This document shows, in pieces, positions 1-14,600 of a stretch of 64,000 nucleotides of DNA (the stretch's first letter is position 1; every line of letters begins with the position of its first letter). The stretch is from Ficedula albicollis. Its lineage: Eukaryota; Chordata; Aves; Passeriformes; Muscicapidae. The stretch is taken from positions 11,949,162-12,013,161 of the forward strand of contig NC_021684.1 in the NCBI RefSeq assembly GCF_000247815.1. The letters run 5' to 3'. The notes under the pieces are model-generated. The model worked only from the letters and a program-made list of their open reading frames with translations, made no database searches and was not told the DNA's origin. Made by a program: the position numbers and the translations under genes.

Positions 1-2849
1 CAAATGTCTGATAACTGCCATTTCCAAAAACCAGCTAGTGTCTCCTGTGGGATCTAGAACACCTCATTAGTCCCTGTTGCAGAAAGCACCGTCCATCCAC
101 TCAGCTGTCGTACTGTCTGGCCTGACTCCCCATGATTATCCCAAAACCCAGCCAGCAAAGGAAGAAGGGGAAGCGTGAAAGCAAACCTCAAACAAGATCA
201 AGCTTCCCTTAATATCAGTTCCTGACAATTTGCATGGAAAAAGACATCTTTGCATGACTTTTCTGGCTTCCATCAGACGTTAGCAAAGATCCACAGGTAC
301 CTTCAGTTGCAGTTGCTTTCCAAGCTTTAAGTGACTGGCAATCCCAGAGAAAAATGTACACTAATTCAGTAATCGTCCTGTATGTATTGAAAGGCTTATA
401 ATCTCCTGAGCAAAGACATGCAAAAGGCTTAAGGAAGGGAAAAGCTGCTGACAGGAGGACAGGCAAAGAGTCACTCATAGTGGCATCTTTAGAGGGTCTG
501 TAATCAACAGGATACACATGGCACAGGGAGTCAGATTAAGCACAGACGTCTTGCTGAAATGATTTGAACTGTGATGTGGGCATGAAAATGAGGCAGGCAA
601 ATAAAAGCATGTAAAAAAGTGGGATAAAGATGGAGACAGGTCTGCATTATGATATTATACCAGGTCACCAATGAACATTTCAAGGCTGAGTGTCAAGCTG
701 TCGGATCTCCGGAGGTTCTTCGGATGTTTCGGCTAAATGGGAATTTTCTTGTCATCTGTCAACGTTTGGATCTGACTCACTCTTCTTTCTCTTCTCCTCA
801 TATGCACTGGGCACCCTTACACATGTATATGCCTGCACATGGGTTAATTTGCATTCACACAAACATACCCATGTATTCTTGGCATACTCTGGTTATTCTA
901 AGCCAGGAAAAGAGCATTTTAGCCACAAAGTAGCTGCAGACGGTGCCCTGGCAGTGCAGCTTTTTTCCCCTCCCTGTCCTATCAAGGTGCCTTATATTTG
1001 ATATGCTGAAATCACAAGACATCATTGCCTCTAAAACTGACAGGAGAGCACTCTTCACAGTCCATTTAACCTCTCTATTCAAATGGCAAATCGATATTTT
1101 GTGACGCAGACATCTGTCCCAGTAGGGACTAAACTAACACTCACCAAATTATTCTTCCCAAATTACAGAGGAGCTATCAGATAGTAAAGACTTCTCTGAC
1201 AGTGACTCAAGCTTTATTTGAATCACTGCTGGAAAGATGAAAGCCTTTCCACTTCGTGACACAAATGTGAGAAAAATCATTCCCTTGTGAAGAGCAGAGC
1301 ACACAAAATGTCTTGTTCCCAGGGCACAGGGAACATCTGTGAACCTTCTGGGAGCTGGAGTACTGCTCAGGCACACTTACATCACTCCTGAAGTTTACTC
1401 CCAGCATCCAAAGATCTGGGACCATCAGGGTGTTGAAATCACGGGGGAGGTTCAATCAGGTTTGCAGAACTCAGCACAGAGCAGAATTTTATCCTTGCTG
1501 CATCTCAAGAATGAAAACCAAAGCAAGATTTCCTCTGGAGTATATTTGATCAGCCCTATGCTAAAAATATCACTATTCAGAAAGGAAAAGCCAAAAGCTC
1601 TCACCCACTGGCTGAACAAGCACAATTTCCACATTGCAATACTCTGTGGTAGCCAACACAAAAGACAATCAAGTCTCTGGTGGAGAAGCTTGCCCAGGAC
1701 TTTTCACTACTCGGAGCTCCCCAGTTACCAAAAGCCTCAGAACAACCTTCTCCAAGCACTTCCAGCACCAATAGCAAGGCATACAGGTGGTCATCAACCC
1801 CACATTAAATCTCTGAACAGTTTCTGAACTCTCTGTCCCATGTGGCACATAGTCAGGATGACCAGAAAAAGTCAGACCAAGCTGCAACCCCTACCAGCAC
1901 CTTAAAACGCTCACTAATGCCTGAGGTAGGCACAGTGTCTTTTAGTCACAGTTTGTAGGAAAAGCCTCTTACTCTGACAAGGATCTCAGTCAGAGATCCT
2001 TTTTAACTGCTTGTCCTCTGCAAAGAGTCCAGATTTACCTAAACTATTGCTCTTACATAGAAAAAGACAAAACAAACCAAAAGAGCACTTGTGTTTTGTA
2101 AGGATAGCAAAAATCGGCCCAGACTCAATTCTTTTAATGATAGGAAGAACTTTATGGCATCTTAGCTACTTAAACCACCAACCACCCACCAAAGAGCAGC
2201 ACCTTCTGTCTCATTTTAGACAGAAGGCTGAGGCATAACTTCATGCCACATCACAGAAGAGAGTGGCAGTCCTTTAGCAGGCACTGCTGAGGGCCAAAAA
2301 TGCAAAAGGACACCCATTAAAATTAAGGACCTGTGCGTGACCTAGGTGAGAAGGGAGGGCTATTTAAACAAATTGGCTGCATTTATGTCCTTGCTACTTT
2401 TTAGGATTTCAAAATGATGAAAGGGAAGGAATGAGGAAGAAATGGTTGCAGGAGCTTGAACACAAGAAGAGATGAGAGCTCAGACCTGTTTGGGCAGCCA
2501 GTGCTCCCAGCCCTGCACACTGCTGCTGTTCACCCAAGGCTAAAAGTGTCTCCAGCACTTTCCTACAGTCACTTTCCTGCCTCAGAATCAGCAATTACCA
2601 CTGAGTCACAAGTGTGCAGTGACTGGAGGAGATAATTCTGCAGTTATGAGCAAAAGCAGGCTGTTCTGTCTGCTCACAGCAAGAGAAGAAATAATCTACA
2701 AGAAAATGTCTGCATTAATATGTGCCACACATTTTTGACTTCTGCCTTAATTTTAAAACTGGTTTTCTGGCATTCTTCTAGTTCTCCCCTATTAATTCTT
2801 TATTCTCTGCAGCAGCACCTTTCTCTACTCCATCTTTAATTTATCTTCA

Positions 2850-2871
2850 CAGCATTCCCAAGGGAATGCTG
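2850..2871. repeat. Perfect short inverted repeat (10-bp arms)
   Basis: The arms CAGCATTCCC (2850-2859) and GGGAATGCTG (2862-2871) are exact reverse complements separated by AA. The sequence can form a small hairpin or act as a dyad-symmetric site. I cannot assign it to a protein-binding motif. One such palindrome in 64 kb can arise by chance. Confidence 0.8.
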
Positions 2872-4614
2872 TTAGCTGCCATCCTTATGTCAAAAAAGGG
2901 AATGAAGCACAGATGCTAAGATCTGTTTCAGGCCTACAGGTTCACAGTCTTGCTTTCATGAGGGCTGTATGTCCCCAGAGATGCAGCTCCAGCCAGGACC
3001 ACCTCTGGGTGCAAAATATCAGATGGGGCAGATGCTTCTCTTGGTGATTTGTCCAACAACTGAGGGAAATTGTGATAAAGAATAGAATTAAACCAAAATC
3101 TCTTAAATACCAACCAAGAAACATCTCTAACAGACCCATCTTTTTATTCCATTTCATACAGTTGCTGCTTATTTAATGTAACAGTGACCACTAGCGTTCT
3201 CTTGTCTCCTGATACTGCAGGATGCACTAACAGAGCCAGGAACCAGCTTGATCCTCCACTACCCCTCAGAAATCAAACACCTCCTGGTAAAAAAATCTCA
3301 TGTTTCACCACTGCACACAGCTGTGCTAGCACTGGTGCCTCCTGGAAATGTTTTTATAGTGTCAGGTGATGTTAATTTTGCTCAGGGCACAGTCCTACCT
3401 AAAAAGGGAAGGTGGAGGGGAATTCATCAAATCCCACTTACCTGAGAGGACCTGTGTGGTTTCATTTCTGAGAGGCTTCAGCCAAAATCAGTCAGCAGCA
3501 TCACAACTGTTGAGCCACACTGTCGTTTGTCACTCAGCAGATACACACTTTCATGGGCTACTTTTTTCCTTTTTCTTCCTCCTCCTAATTTAAGCTTTTA
3601 AATAATAGAGATATTACTACCAGCTAACACAGCTTGAGAAAATATTTGGTAACAGGACTTCACTGATAGGCAGAGAGAGATCTCAAATATGAGCCAGAAC
3701 TGTCCCTTATCATTGTTTTCACTATCGTTGGAAGAAAATGTCACTCAGTCACATGTCAAAGGTCTACATCAAAAGAGATAATGACAGTAATTTAGTCATC
3801 TCTGTAAAGCAACAGATCCCAAAAACAGTTATTTTGACTTTTTTTCCCTCCCCTGGAAGCTTAAATATCTCAACCAGAGGTGGTCTTAGAAGACTGCAGC
3901 ACGTATTTTGAACTGAAAGCAGGGGCACAGCATTTGCTGAAATGTCTACAGATGAGGGCGTTGCTTGCTTTTTTTGTGGCTGTTTCCCATCATAAGCACT
4001 TGAAAGAAAAAATAGAACTAGATTTAAGGACAAAAATTACACTGATACTTTCGACACTGAGGCAAACACTTCCCTCCAGTGGAGCAATACAGGATTGCTC
4101 TTTTTTTGTCATAAACCCTTCTCTGGCTATTTTAGCTCAAACTGTGCATGCTGGTTTTTCTGGAGAAGATGGAATCTCACTTGTGCTGGAAAAGGAGCTA
4201 CAAAAGAACTAGGAGTTCCAATTACTGGAAGGGGAAAGTAGTCACAGGTTTATTTCATAAATTTAAACACTAAAATGAAAAGACAGCTAATGAATCCAAG
4301 GACCTTATTACAACTTTACTGTAAAAAATGTAGTAACTTCAACCAGTATCCTCCAATTTACACTGGAGAAGATTACATTTGCCCACTTTCAGGCTGAAAA
4401 CAGAGCATGTCCAACCAAAATGTTCAGAAACAGTTCTTCATTTTTCAACTTGGCTTTTCTCTCTCCTAAGTGCTTTACTTCAGAAACTGAGGCACAGATG
4501 CCAGAAAAGTCCAGTAGAGACAGTTGCTCTGCAGTGTCTTTACTCAATGAAAAGGAGTGTATCTTCCTTAAGGAGTCTCCTTTCACATTCAAAACAGCTG
4601 GAATGTTAAAATAG

Positions 4615-4646
4615 GGAAAAGATTAAACGAGAGTTAATCTTTTTCC
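4615..4646. repeat. Near-perfect inverted repeat, hairpin-capable
   Basis: The left arm GGAAAAGATTAA (from 4615) and the right arm TTAATCTTTTTCC (ending 4646) are complementary apart from one extra base in the A/T run. They are separated by about 7 bases. The stem is AT-rich. I see no flanking duplication that would mark it as a transposon end, and no RNA gene context. Confidence 0.65.
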
Positions 4647-7600
4647 TGAAATTACTGCTACTTTCAAGAAAAATTATAAGAAGCTAAAGATGTCAACAGC
4701 ACTGACTGTTGGTAAAAATGAGTCAGACCTTTGGTGGAGATTCAATTCTGGCTTATGTTAAATGCAAAAGCTCTTGTGGAGTTCTAGCACCATGAATAAA
4801 TGCATAAATCCTCAGCGCGGTCTAGGAAACTTGGGTGCAAACCTATGCACAGGTGTTCATCTATCATTTCCAGAGAAACCTGGCAGAGAAACCATATTCC
4901 CCATCAGTTTTGAACTTCAGATGCCACCAAGGACCCCTACATATTGCTATGCCCATTCCCCAATGCACCATCAGCTCAACTGCTTCACCTATGGATTAGT
5001 CCTTAGGGATTCCTGTGTAAATATTGTCACCATTACAGAAGCAGCCCAGGCCCTTCTCCTATTGCTTATTTTTCTTGATCACCCCCCTGGCTGTCAGCAG
5101 CAACCTATTATTGTCAGAACAACTGGGACATCAACACAGGATTTATTGTGGCTTCAGGTGGGAACAAGAGAAGATGAACTATTACTTGAGACATGCTTTA
5201 CATACAGTCTGACTAAGCTCAGTCTGGCAACCCATAAAGACAAGGCTCTGCATCTCACTACTAGTGTAAGGCCCACTGCTGCTCAATAAAATAATGAGCT
5301 TTTTTAGTTTATTTCAAGTCATTATTAAGCACATTTTAAAGTTTATGAAGTTTTGTGGTTTCCCTTTATGGTGACTAGATTTGGCTACAGCTAATCTAGT
5401 ATTATAGGATGAAAAACATGGGAATTTAAAAGAGCATCCAAAACCTCAAGACAGGGACCGTGACTGACTGTGGAGGAAGATGGGAAAACACAGGGCTGTC
5501 CTTGGGCCAGATATCACTGCAAAACTAGAGGATAACAATTTCCATTTGCACTACAAACGTGGTCGATTACCAGCTGCTGTCCTCCACACAAAGGCCCCTG
5601 GGGAAAAGGGATGATTTCCCAATGGACCGTGCTGTGCTGGCAGCCCATGTCTCTGTGTCACCCGTCCCAGAAATTGCATGAAGGGTCAGGTGCCTCATGC
5701 TGATGCACAGTCATTATCACAAGAGGCTGGAAGTCCAGATACTCTTAGAAACCTGTTCTGTAAAGGAAATGCCAGCTGGAGCAGCAGCCCTGAACTTCTT
5801 GCCCAGGGTAGGTTATGCCACAGCCTCACTGTTACATCATTATGGATTTTGCAGTCAGTGTTGCCTCTAAGCAAAGGTGCCCTTTGCTTGTGTAAACTAA
5901 TTGAGCACATGTGTGCTTGACATTTCACGTGGCATTACCCCCCTATTTCCCGTTCCCAATGACAGTGTTGAAAGGGCAATCAATGCAGGCAAGGAGCTGG
6001 AAGTGCTGCATCCAATAGGTTAGGCCTTTCAGCTGCCAAAATGTGCTTTGCCATATCAAGTGATAGTGAATTAAACTAAGTTAACAAGCTGTTATAAGGA
6101 TGAACTGATATCCCTTCTGCCTATGTCCTTCTAAATTAAAAAAGTTTTCTAAGTCAGAAAACACAAAATGATGACATTTCAGATATGACCTCCATGAAAC
6201 ACTAAGTAAAGAAGCTCTCAATATCTCTTAGAAGTTTTTAATGGCCACACATAGTAAAGAGTGCCTGGGAGAGAAGTAGTGCTTATTTCAGTGACTGATG
6301 ATCTATTAACAAATGAAAATTTGACTTTTTTGGATTGGTAGGTTCTCACATATGCATGCCAACCACACTTGTGCTCCTGAGAGCAGTATTGTTTTGGTCA
6401 GGGACCAGCTGATTTCTGTGTACTCCTGCTCACAGCAGTATGAAGGCTGTGGGGAAGACTGCAAAGCACTGCTAGTCATGGTGTCTCCTACATCAAGCAT
6501 GAAACTGATATCCCAGCACTGCTTCTAAGCCCCCAGTCTCTAGACATGTCGGTCTAAGTGAGCTTTGCCAGCTGTTTGCCTGATCTGGATTTGAGCCTCG
6601 AACTTGGATCCTTGCTGCTCAGGATTACTTTTCTCTTGGATAGTAACAGAGCTCTCAAGACTGGTTTGAGACTTCAGTACCCCCTTCACCAGTTGAGGAA
6701 GCACTGGGAAATAGAACAATGCCAGCAAGTAGTCTTTATTCTGCAGTTGTCTCCCTCAGATCCTCAGGCCAAGCAGAAAAGCCCTTGCTCCTGCATTGAA
6801 CAGCTCAGTCCCACCTTGCTGAGACAGGAACTCACACCAGCATCCCTACAGTTGCTACCTCCAGCTCCTGCAGTGTTTCCCATCCAGTACTGACCACGTC
6901 TGGTAAGCCACCACACCCCTGTACAACTTAAAACCAAACTCCAATAGCTACAGCATTTCTTACTTTTTTCTCTGATTCTCTCATCCTATTTGCTCCATTT
7001 AAAATCTCAGCATGATTTTTCCTAAGCTGACAGCATGCAAAACAACTGAAGCTGGTTATTGGGGTGGAGGGGGAAAGGGAAATCAAATAACTTCCTTTCT
7101 GCTTCATGCATCATTACTAAACATCATGTTTTTAAAAAGAAAAAAATCAGAACCATGCTGGCTTTGGCTCTAATAATATACAGAGCAAAAAGAAGCCAAC
7201 CAACTCCCCCACAGCTCCAAGACACCAGCCCCATGGCACTGATGAGCTTGGATAACAAGGCCTGTAATTTTGCCTTAAACTGGCTGGATATTTCTTTGAA
7301 GTTCAAAACTAGCTTAAGACTATTGGTTTTCTTGTTGATGTCTGTGCTTTGTCTGTCTTTCACTGCATTTCCTGTGACTATCTAGGAAAGGACATGTAAA
7401 TTTACAGTGTACAATCTCCCTAGCTAATCCTTCAATGCTCATCAGGATCGGTTTTCCACTCCACTTTTCCTCCCTAGCTGCCAAGTCATCCACGCAGACA
7501 GCTCCGCCACGTGGCACTACAGGGCTGTTTAGAGAGGTCAGCAACCAGAGATGTTCCACAGCTGCAGGCTGAGTGGCATGAAAAAAAAACAGTAATAGTG

Positions 7601-8594
7601 AACTGAAATGACCAAATCCTCCTGGCAGAGCTAAAAATAATCTGTTGAGATTAGAGCTCACATACTTTACCTATCTTCAAAGAACACATTGGCTGTTGGA
7701 GCAAAACCATCTTTTGCTCCTCTGTGAGGAGGATGGGACACCCACAAAATGGATAAAGAGATGCAAATGTCCTCACCACTGGAGCTGGTTACTCCACTGT
7801 CAAAATCCAACACCATCAATGAGCAACCAGGCTGCTACTCAGCGTGTGGGGGGCTCAGAGGACACATCACCTCAGCTTCTCAAGAGCATGACATCTGTGT
7901 CATGGAAACTTGTCACATTCAACTCCTTTCCTCAACACACCTCCTCCTTGCAAAAATGAGATAATATTTTGCTTTTGCTGCTTTTAGAAATATGGACTTG
8001 GAAGAACAGATGAGAGGAGTTCAATTTGGTGCTGCTGCTGGGCTATTCCAGAGGCTGCACAATCAAGTGGGCTGGAAGGACAGCCCTTAGTCAGGGAGAG
8101 AAAGGGGAGAGTTCATAAAGCACAACACTGACACCAGCCTGCAGCAATGTAAGCACGGTGACAAAGCTCTTAGCAAGCTCTTTCTTCTGTCGTGGAAGCA
8201 AATGCAGCCCATCTTGGAGAAAAGGGTATAAAATAATCTGGAATTTGAGAAACAAATAGACAAAACACTCCTTCCTTTCTTTGCAAAGTCTGTGATGGCA
8301 GCTGCAGGCTATGGAAATACAAACTGTCTGTTAAAGGAAAAGCCAGTAATGGCAAGATGACAATTTGCCACAGTTTCCAAAGCCTGCAGGGATGATGTTT
8401 TGTGTTAGGTGATGCACAGGAACAAGGAGACAATGACAGAGGCAGAAAACAATATCATCCAGCTATCCTAAAGCTCCAGTGCAAGAGTCAAAGCAATTAC
8501 TTCCACAGCTTCACAAACCTTTGCACCTTTATGTTAATGTGTCAGACTTTGTTATAATGAATGTACCTTATTTTGCCCAGGGGAAAAAATACGC

Positions 8595-8630
<36 letters not shown>

Positions 8631-8653
8631 ACACATATGTATATACACACACA
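8595..8653. repeat. Compound microsatellite (AT)n(GT)n(AC)-rich
   Basis: An (AT)8 run (8595-8610) passes directly into (GT)10 (8611-8630), then into a mixed ACACATATGTATATACAC segment ending near 8653. The GT tract and the following AC-rich tract are complementary, so the strand can fold back on itself. Alternating purine-pyrimidine tracts of this sort can adopt Z-DNA and are usually length-polymorphic. Confidence 0.95.
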
Positions 8654-11600
8654 GAGTGATTTGTTTAGAGAGAAGGAAATGATACTGTATTCTTATTTAT
8701 ATTTATTCTTCATCTTTCTGTTCTGCTACTCTTTGTATTTTATTCTTTGACCAAAAACGCTCCTGCATTGACTTCTCCTACTCCATATACTCTCTTTTCT
8801 CCAGAGGCCCATAGAGACAGGACCACTTTTATTATTTTCACAAGTGCCTTGTAGATTTATGGTAGATGATGCCAAAATACATCCTAAAAGTAGAATCAAC
8901 ATTTGTATCCGTCATGGGGAAAACAAGGCATGGGAAAAGACCTGTCCAAGAACCTAGTGACAGTCTGCTTTCACCACACAGTAGCACAGACATCCCAGTT
9001 ATTTTTAAAGCATCCTTATAAATAGGATAGAAATCATCACCAATGAGTGGATATAAGTGCCAGAGATCCAACTCAACAGCTTGATAAGTTTGAAAATGCT
9101 GTCAGTCCTTGAGGCCTTTCCAGCCTTTTCCTTTCATCTTCTGCTTTCCAGCCCTGTGCTACTGGAGCGGCTAAAACCAAGCTGCTCCCACAGCACTCAT
9201 CTGCTCCAGAATGCAGTTTTGTACTCTGCTAAAATATGATGCACATGACTAAAAACAATATAGTCACCACAGTCAAGAGTTGCCACAACTTCCCATGGTT
9301 TTACTGTTCTCATGCACTCTTCTCACCCACCGACAGGAGCAAACCACCAGTGTGAGCAGGGAGTGATAACCCAGCCAGTGAGAGGAGTGCAGCAACTCCA
9401 CACCTCTCCATTGTATCCAGATCCTCTAACTACTCCACAGGCTCAGCCACTTCCTCCTGCTTGATCAGCCCTCAGCAGCTGCTGATCAGGCTGAAGTCCA
9501 TTTTCCTCTTCCTACACACCCTTATTTCCTCAACAAAATCCTCACCCTTCCCTTCTTGTCCGCAAGTACAGCAATGCTCTCAGCACTGGAAATTCCCAGT
9601 GACTGACCCAAATCATCATCTTCCTCCTTCCTGTCCTTTCTTCAAACTTTGTTTTTTCTCACAGTACCAGCTCGGATGCTTGAGCTTTACAGGTGTGAAT
9701 GCTCAGGCAAAAGCAAATTTTGTACTCAGACATTCAAATATTTGCAGGCTACACATTTCCAGCCATCCATCTGCAAACAACATGTGCAAATACCCTGTTC
9801 CAAATTCACGCTGCTGCGGTCACATATGGGGAAAGTGCAGCAACGCCAGCTGATGTACACAGTGAGTTGCCACAACATGAATTGCAAACAGCTTGGAGGA
9901 ATTGTTCAATTAACAGCTTCAGGCCAAGAACTACAGATTGAAAAAAGGTTGATATTAAATGCAAACACTGAATAAATATGTGAATTTTGCTATTTCTTTG
10001 CAGAGGAAAAAAACAGAAGGAAAAGCTTGGAATAAATTCTGCACTATAATTATTTCCTCCCTTTCTCCTCCCACATCTTCTCTCCTGTCCCTTGTGGAGA
10101 CACACAATTTGTGGTTTTGGTCCCTTCACCCTTCTAAAGTTCTCTCAAACTCCTGAAATTCGTTTCTTGCTGAACATCTACAACACAATTTCGTTTAGAG
10201 AGCATCACAGAAGTTGAACTGAGCCATCTGCTTCCTAAGAGAAAAAGAAAATTATTTCTTTCATGCTTCTGCCAATGGTTTGTGGGTCACCAAATTGAGA
10301 TTATTCAGGCATAAAAGCATGTAAAAAATTGTTATTTTTAGAAGAATACACGCGGATTTCTTTTTTAGGATAATTAACAAGCTAATATTAAAACAAACAA
10401 ACAGAAGGAACAACCAAAGTCCAGCTACAAGCTTCCGTGCTGATGGAGATATTCCTCCAAGAAGGGCTGTTCTTGCTCAGAAATCCTGGTGGCACTCCTG
10501 CTCATCACTGTGGGTGCTGTGCAGCCCGTGGGGCTTGGAGCATCACTGGACATGGTGGAACCTGCACCACCCCTGTAGCTGCATTCTCCTGTGTCTCTGC
10601 TGAAGGGGAGGAGCGTGGGTGGAACACAAACACAAAAATGTTAATAATGTGTCTAGGGACCCTAGTCCTTGAAAGGATCACTCATGCTACAAATGATCCA
10701 AAATACTGAAAAACACAGTCCAGTCATGGTTACTATAAATTACAGTCTATGCAACACCCCTACCCTTCAAGGGGAGGAGTATGGGCCTGTCCATCAAAAT
10801 ATCAGGATGTGAAACAGAAGAGCTCATGCATTTAGGGCTTTTCTCCTTTGACAGAGTTAGGTTTTTCATCCAATTCCTTATTTCCCCTTTAGGAAAATGA
10901 GAGTGAGTCCCCAGGAGCTGCATCTGTTGCTCTGCGATAAGTGCCACCTTTGGGTTCCCCAGCACCAGCACCGAGTGCCTCCATGCTCAGTTACAAATCC
11001 AAGTCCTTAAAAGCCAGGACCACTGTGCAAAACCAGTACAAGCAGCCAAAATCCTTCAGCTCAAAGGGAGCAAGGAGGCAGGCTGTGGAGTTACTGCATC
11101 ACCAGCATAAATAGCTGAAAAACCTCTGCTAACCTTTTCCCACAGCGCTCGAGCTTTGGTCAAGGGCACCCACAAGCGACTGCCTTGTGCTGGGGGCTGC
11201 TGTGGGGCAAAGGTTCACCCAAGGCTTGGCCACTACAACCAGGCACACAGCTGGGAGATGGCGCTTCCCGTTCTCATTTCCCAAAAGGATATTTAATGTG
11301 CTGGAAAGCCTTATTTTTCACAACAGAGCCAGAAATAAAAGCACAGGACCGAGACACGCTCCTGCTCAGACCTCCCCTCCTGGATGCGACCGCAGCTGTC
11401 AGGAAGCATCAGAGCAGCTGGGCATCGAAGCCAGCGGCACCTCCCGGCGTGTCCCTGCACATGGGGAGGGCAGCCCTGGCACAGGGCAGCCCCAGAGCCA
11501 CCACCACATAGCTGTGCCTGAAAAGTCACCCTCGCAGGCAAAGAGAAATCCCAATTCAGCATCCAAATAGTGGAAAGGAGGAAAAAGAGAAGAAAAATAC

Positions 11601-14600
11601 AGCAAAGAGGGAAAAGCAAAGAATAAAGCAAGGCAGCATTCAGTGTTTCTGTGCAATTGCCTCAAACAGAGCAAGGATGGGTAACACTAAATAAGCAACA
11701 AAACGTGCTCTCTACATCTACATAAAGGAGGGAGACTTTTGCACGCAAGCATGTACACATATGTGAAGGTGGTCACACACACATACGCCTGTTTGCAAAT
11801 ATGGAAAGCTGGCACTGAAAGCAGAATATAGCCCAGAAAGACCACAAAACTCAGCTGAATAGAGTTTCTTTTTCTTCTTTGTGCACATAGGCATGTACTA
11901 GCTAGTGAAAAAGAAATACAAACCAAAACAACTCTTCAAACGTAAGGATGAGTCTCCAACAATTTTCTAGAATTCTGCTGAAAATTACTATCAGGTATCA
12001 TGATGCAATAGCACAGCTTGAAAATCTTCAGCAAAGGCCAGGGAGGCAAAAAACATATAACAGAATTCAAAATGCTCTTACAGTGTTTTGAAAAGCAGCA
12101 ATTCTACAGTTGTGTGAAAACATTCATGGCTAGTCAAGCTCACATACTTCAATTAGCACTTTGTTCACTCCTTAATGACTAATAAATAGTAATTAATGAG
12201 TTCCACTCCATGTATTACCATTTTCCCCTCTCCTTATTATTATTTATATGCTTTGCCCATATAAGCCTGCTAACTAAGCACTTGGACAAGTCTCCTTCAG
12301 CTGATAGGTGGAAAGTAGTAAAATATTAATATTATTAGCACCCTAATCAAAACAGAGATGATAATGTGCTTATATCCAGGAATTAGCTGCTTCAGGGGGG
12401 TTATCTGGCAGCTGTACAAACCATGAGATCACGTCTTTTGTGTGCACATGTAATACACTGTACAAAGGAACTACATTATCCTGCATCTCTTCCTTGCATA
12501 TCTTGCCTGGAGCAGTCTGCAGTGAGGTAACAGCAGTGGGCTTGTTCTTGTTACCTCCAGGATCCTGTCCCACGAGCTGACCCAGTGGCTGCCCATCCAC
12601 CTCCCTCCACGTGGTCCAGTGAATCCATCCCTGATCTCCCTCCAAGCTGAATTGCATAATGGAGGAAAATTTAATGACAGGAGAAAGAAAGAAAGAGAAT
12701 CCAATGATATGAGATATAAACTCAATGACTTAAACTTTGAGAAGATTCTAGTCAATGTCCTCACAACCCAATTTCTTTAACATCATCCTGACAGCAACAC
12801 ATTCTGGACACTGAAACATCTTGGCATGTACCTGTGTTCCCTTTAGCATCCCTGGCCAAAGGGTCCAGGACAGAAAACACATTATATAAAGTATAGCCTA
12901 GAGTACAACCCCACTCTGCTTGGGCAGAGCCAGAGAAAAAAACCAAGAGGATGCCTTCAGTCCTGCAAAGCTGAAAAGCCATGTTCAGGTAGGAGTGCTA
13001 CTGCCTCCAGGCAAGGTGCGCTCAAGGCTCCTGATATCACATGAAAGCAAACACATTGAGGCAGGGCATGGGACAAATATAACTGAACACTTGACCAAGG
13101 ACTCAAAGCCTCTGCAAGGGTCTTTCTCCAAAAGCCTCCTTGAGAAGGGCTGTAATAGGTCAAATATGTTCTACTAAAATCTCCCTGACTACTTTCACAT
13201 TTTACCTCCTCCACCTTGCATTCCTTTCAGACCCTCAAAGTCAACCCTGACATAAAACACATATAATCAGATTTGATACCATTTCAGTGGCAGTGTGAAA
13301 GCTTTCAAGCCATTAAACCTGTCCTGCTGATCTCTATCATTTCATATACTATGCCATGCTAATGACTGGATGGCATGTCATGTTAACTGGGCAATTTGCA
13401 TTTTTCCTTCCCAGCACTTAGGAATCATGCAGATCCCAAAAGCCTTCAGAAGGAAGGCCTAGGGTGGTCTGCCCCAAAAATAACCCCATGCAACTGGATT
13501 CTTATATCTGCAACAAGACAAACTGAAACCAAAGACAAGAAAAACACAGAGGAAAAGCAGTCAAGGAACATAGCAGAGTATGTGACTTTTCTGTGATGAT
13601 ACACTTGAAGACTCTTCATGTCTCGTTCCCTCTCTGCTCAGTGGAAGGAGGGGACTCTGCCAGGTCATTGTGCATGAAAGCTCACCACAAATGGGAGCCA
13701 GCTCGAAGGCCAGATGTGGAGCTCAGAGCCTACTGGCCTGAAGACCATACTGGGTCAGGCTGGAAGAAACAATCCAAAGAGCACAGCCCTGCAACTGAAA
13801 AAAAATCCATCCTTTCGTTCTTGGAAGAACTGCAGATTCTTGATTTCACAGTGTGTCCAAGATTCCAGTACTGTCTTCTCCATTAAGTGAGCTAATCTGC
13901 ACCATCATCCCTGTGCCCAGTCCCTGCCTTGCAAGAAGGCACTTGGAAGCAAAACAGGCAGGACATGTCCTGTAAGAGGCTCATTTCCCTGCCCCCTATT
14001 AATGATTACCAAGGCCCTGGTGCACAGAGTAAGGCTGTCATCTAGTGGCAAGCAAGCAGCCCACAATTAAATCTCATTAAGACACCAGCACATCCAGAGC
14101 TGTGCAGTGTTATGAAAGTCCACAAGCTCTTGGCCATCCTCACCTCTCTCCTCTCCCCGGAGACCTGCGCATGGCCAAGGCAGTAAGTCTTTGTGGCATC
14201 GCTTCTGCAAAGAGAATTAATCTTTTAGTACTGTCTGATAGCAAAAATTTAGACTCATCTCCAAATTTGTCAATGCCCTTGAAAATGACCAACTGCCACA
14301 CAGAGCTTTGTTTTGTTTTTAAAGCTACTTTGCCCTCTCTGTGAAGGGGCAAACTGCCAATCCGGCCAAGAGCATCCTAGGTCAGTTATGTGCAAAATAA
14401 CCAAAACAAGGGGAGGAAATAGGGAATTTTTCCTTGTCCCAGTTCCTGCTCACCCCACAGGCAATACTCCAGTCATTATATCAGTGTCTGGTGCTGCACC
14501 TCAGTGCAGTAAGAACTCCTCACTTGCCTTCACCAGCAGAGCAACAGCCAGCACTCACTTGGCAATCCCCAGGGCTTCCAAATTCACACCAACTGCTTTA

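Larger units (their letters stand above)
1..8594. other. Non-coding block, no gene recognised
   Basis: I see no recognisable gene, RNA gene or interspersed repeat here. The longest open frame is 175 codons (4762-5289, plus strand). Its translation shows no signal peptide, membrane segment, domain or repeat that I recognise, and it has no splice-site or promoter context. The only structures that stand out are two short inverted repeats, listed separately at 2850-2871 and 4615-4646. Base composition is even, AT-leaning and CpG-poor throughout, as expected of vertebrate intergenic or intronic DNA. Confidence 0.7.

Noticed and set aside
1339..1827. 162-codon open frame, plus strand
   Set aside because: No identifiable domain, with competing frames on the other strand; chance-level.
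4762..5289. 175-codon open frame, plus strand
   Set aside because: No recognisable features and no supporting gene context.
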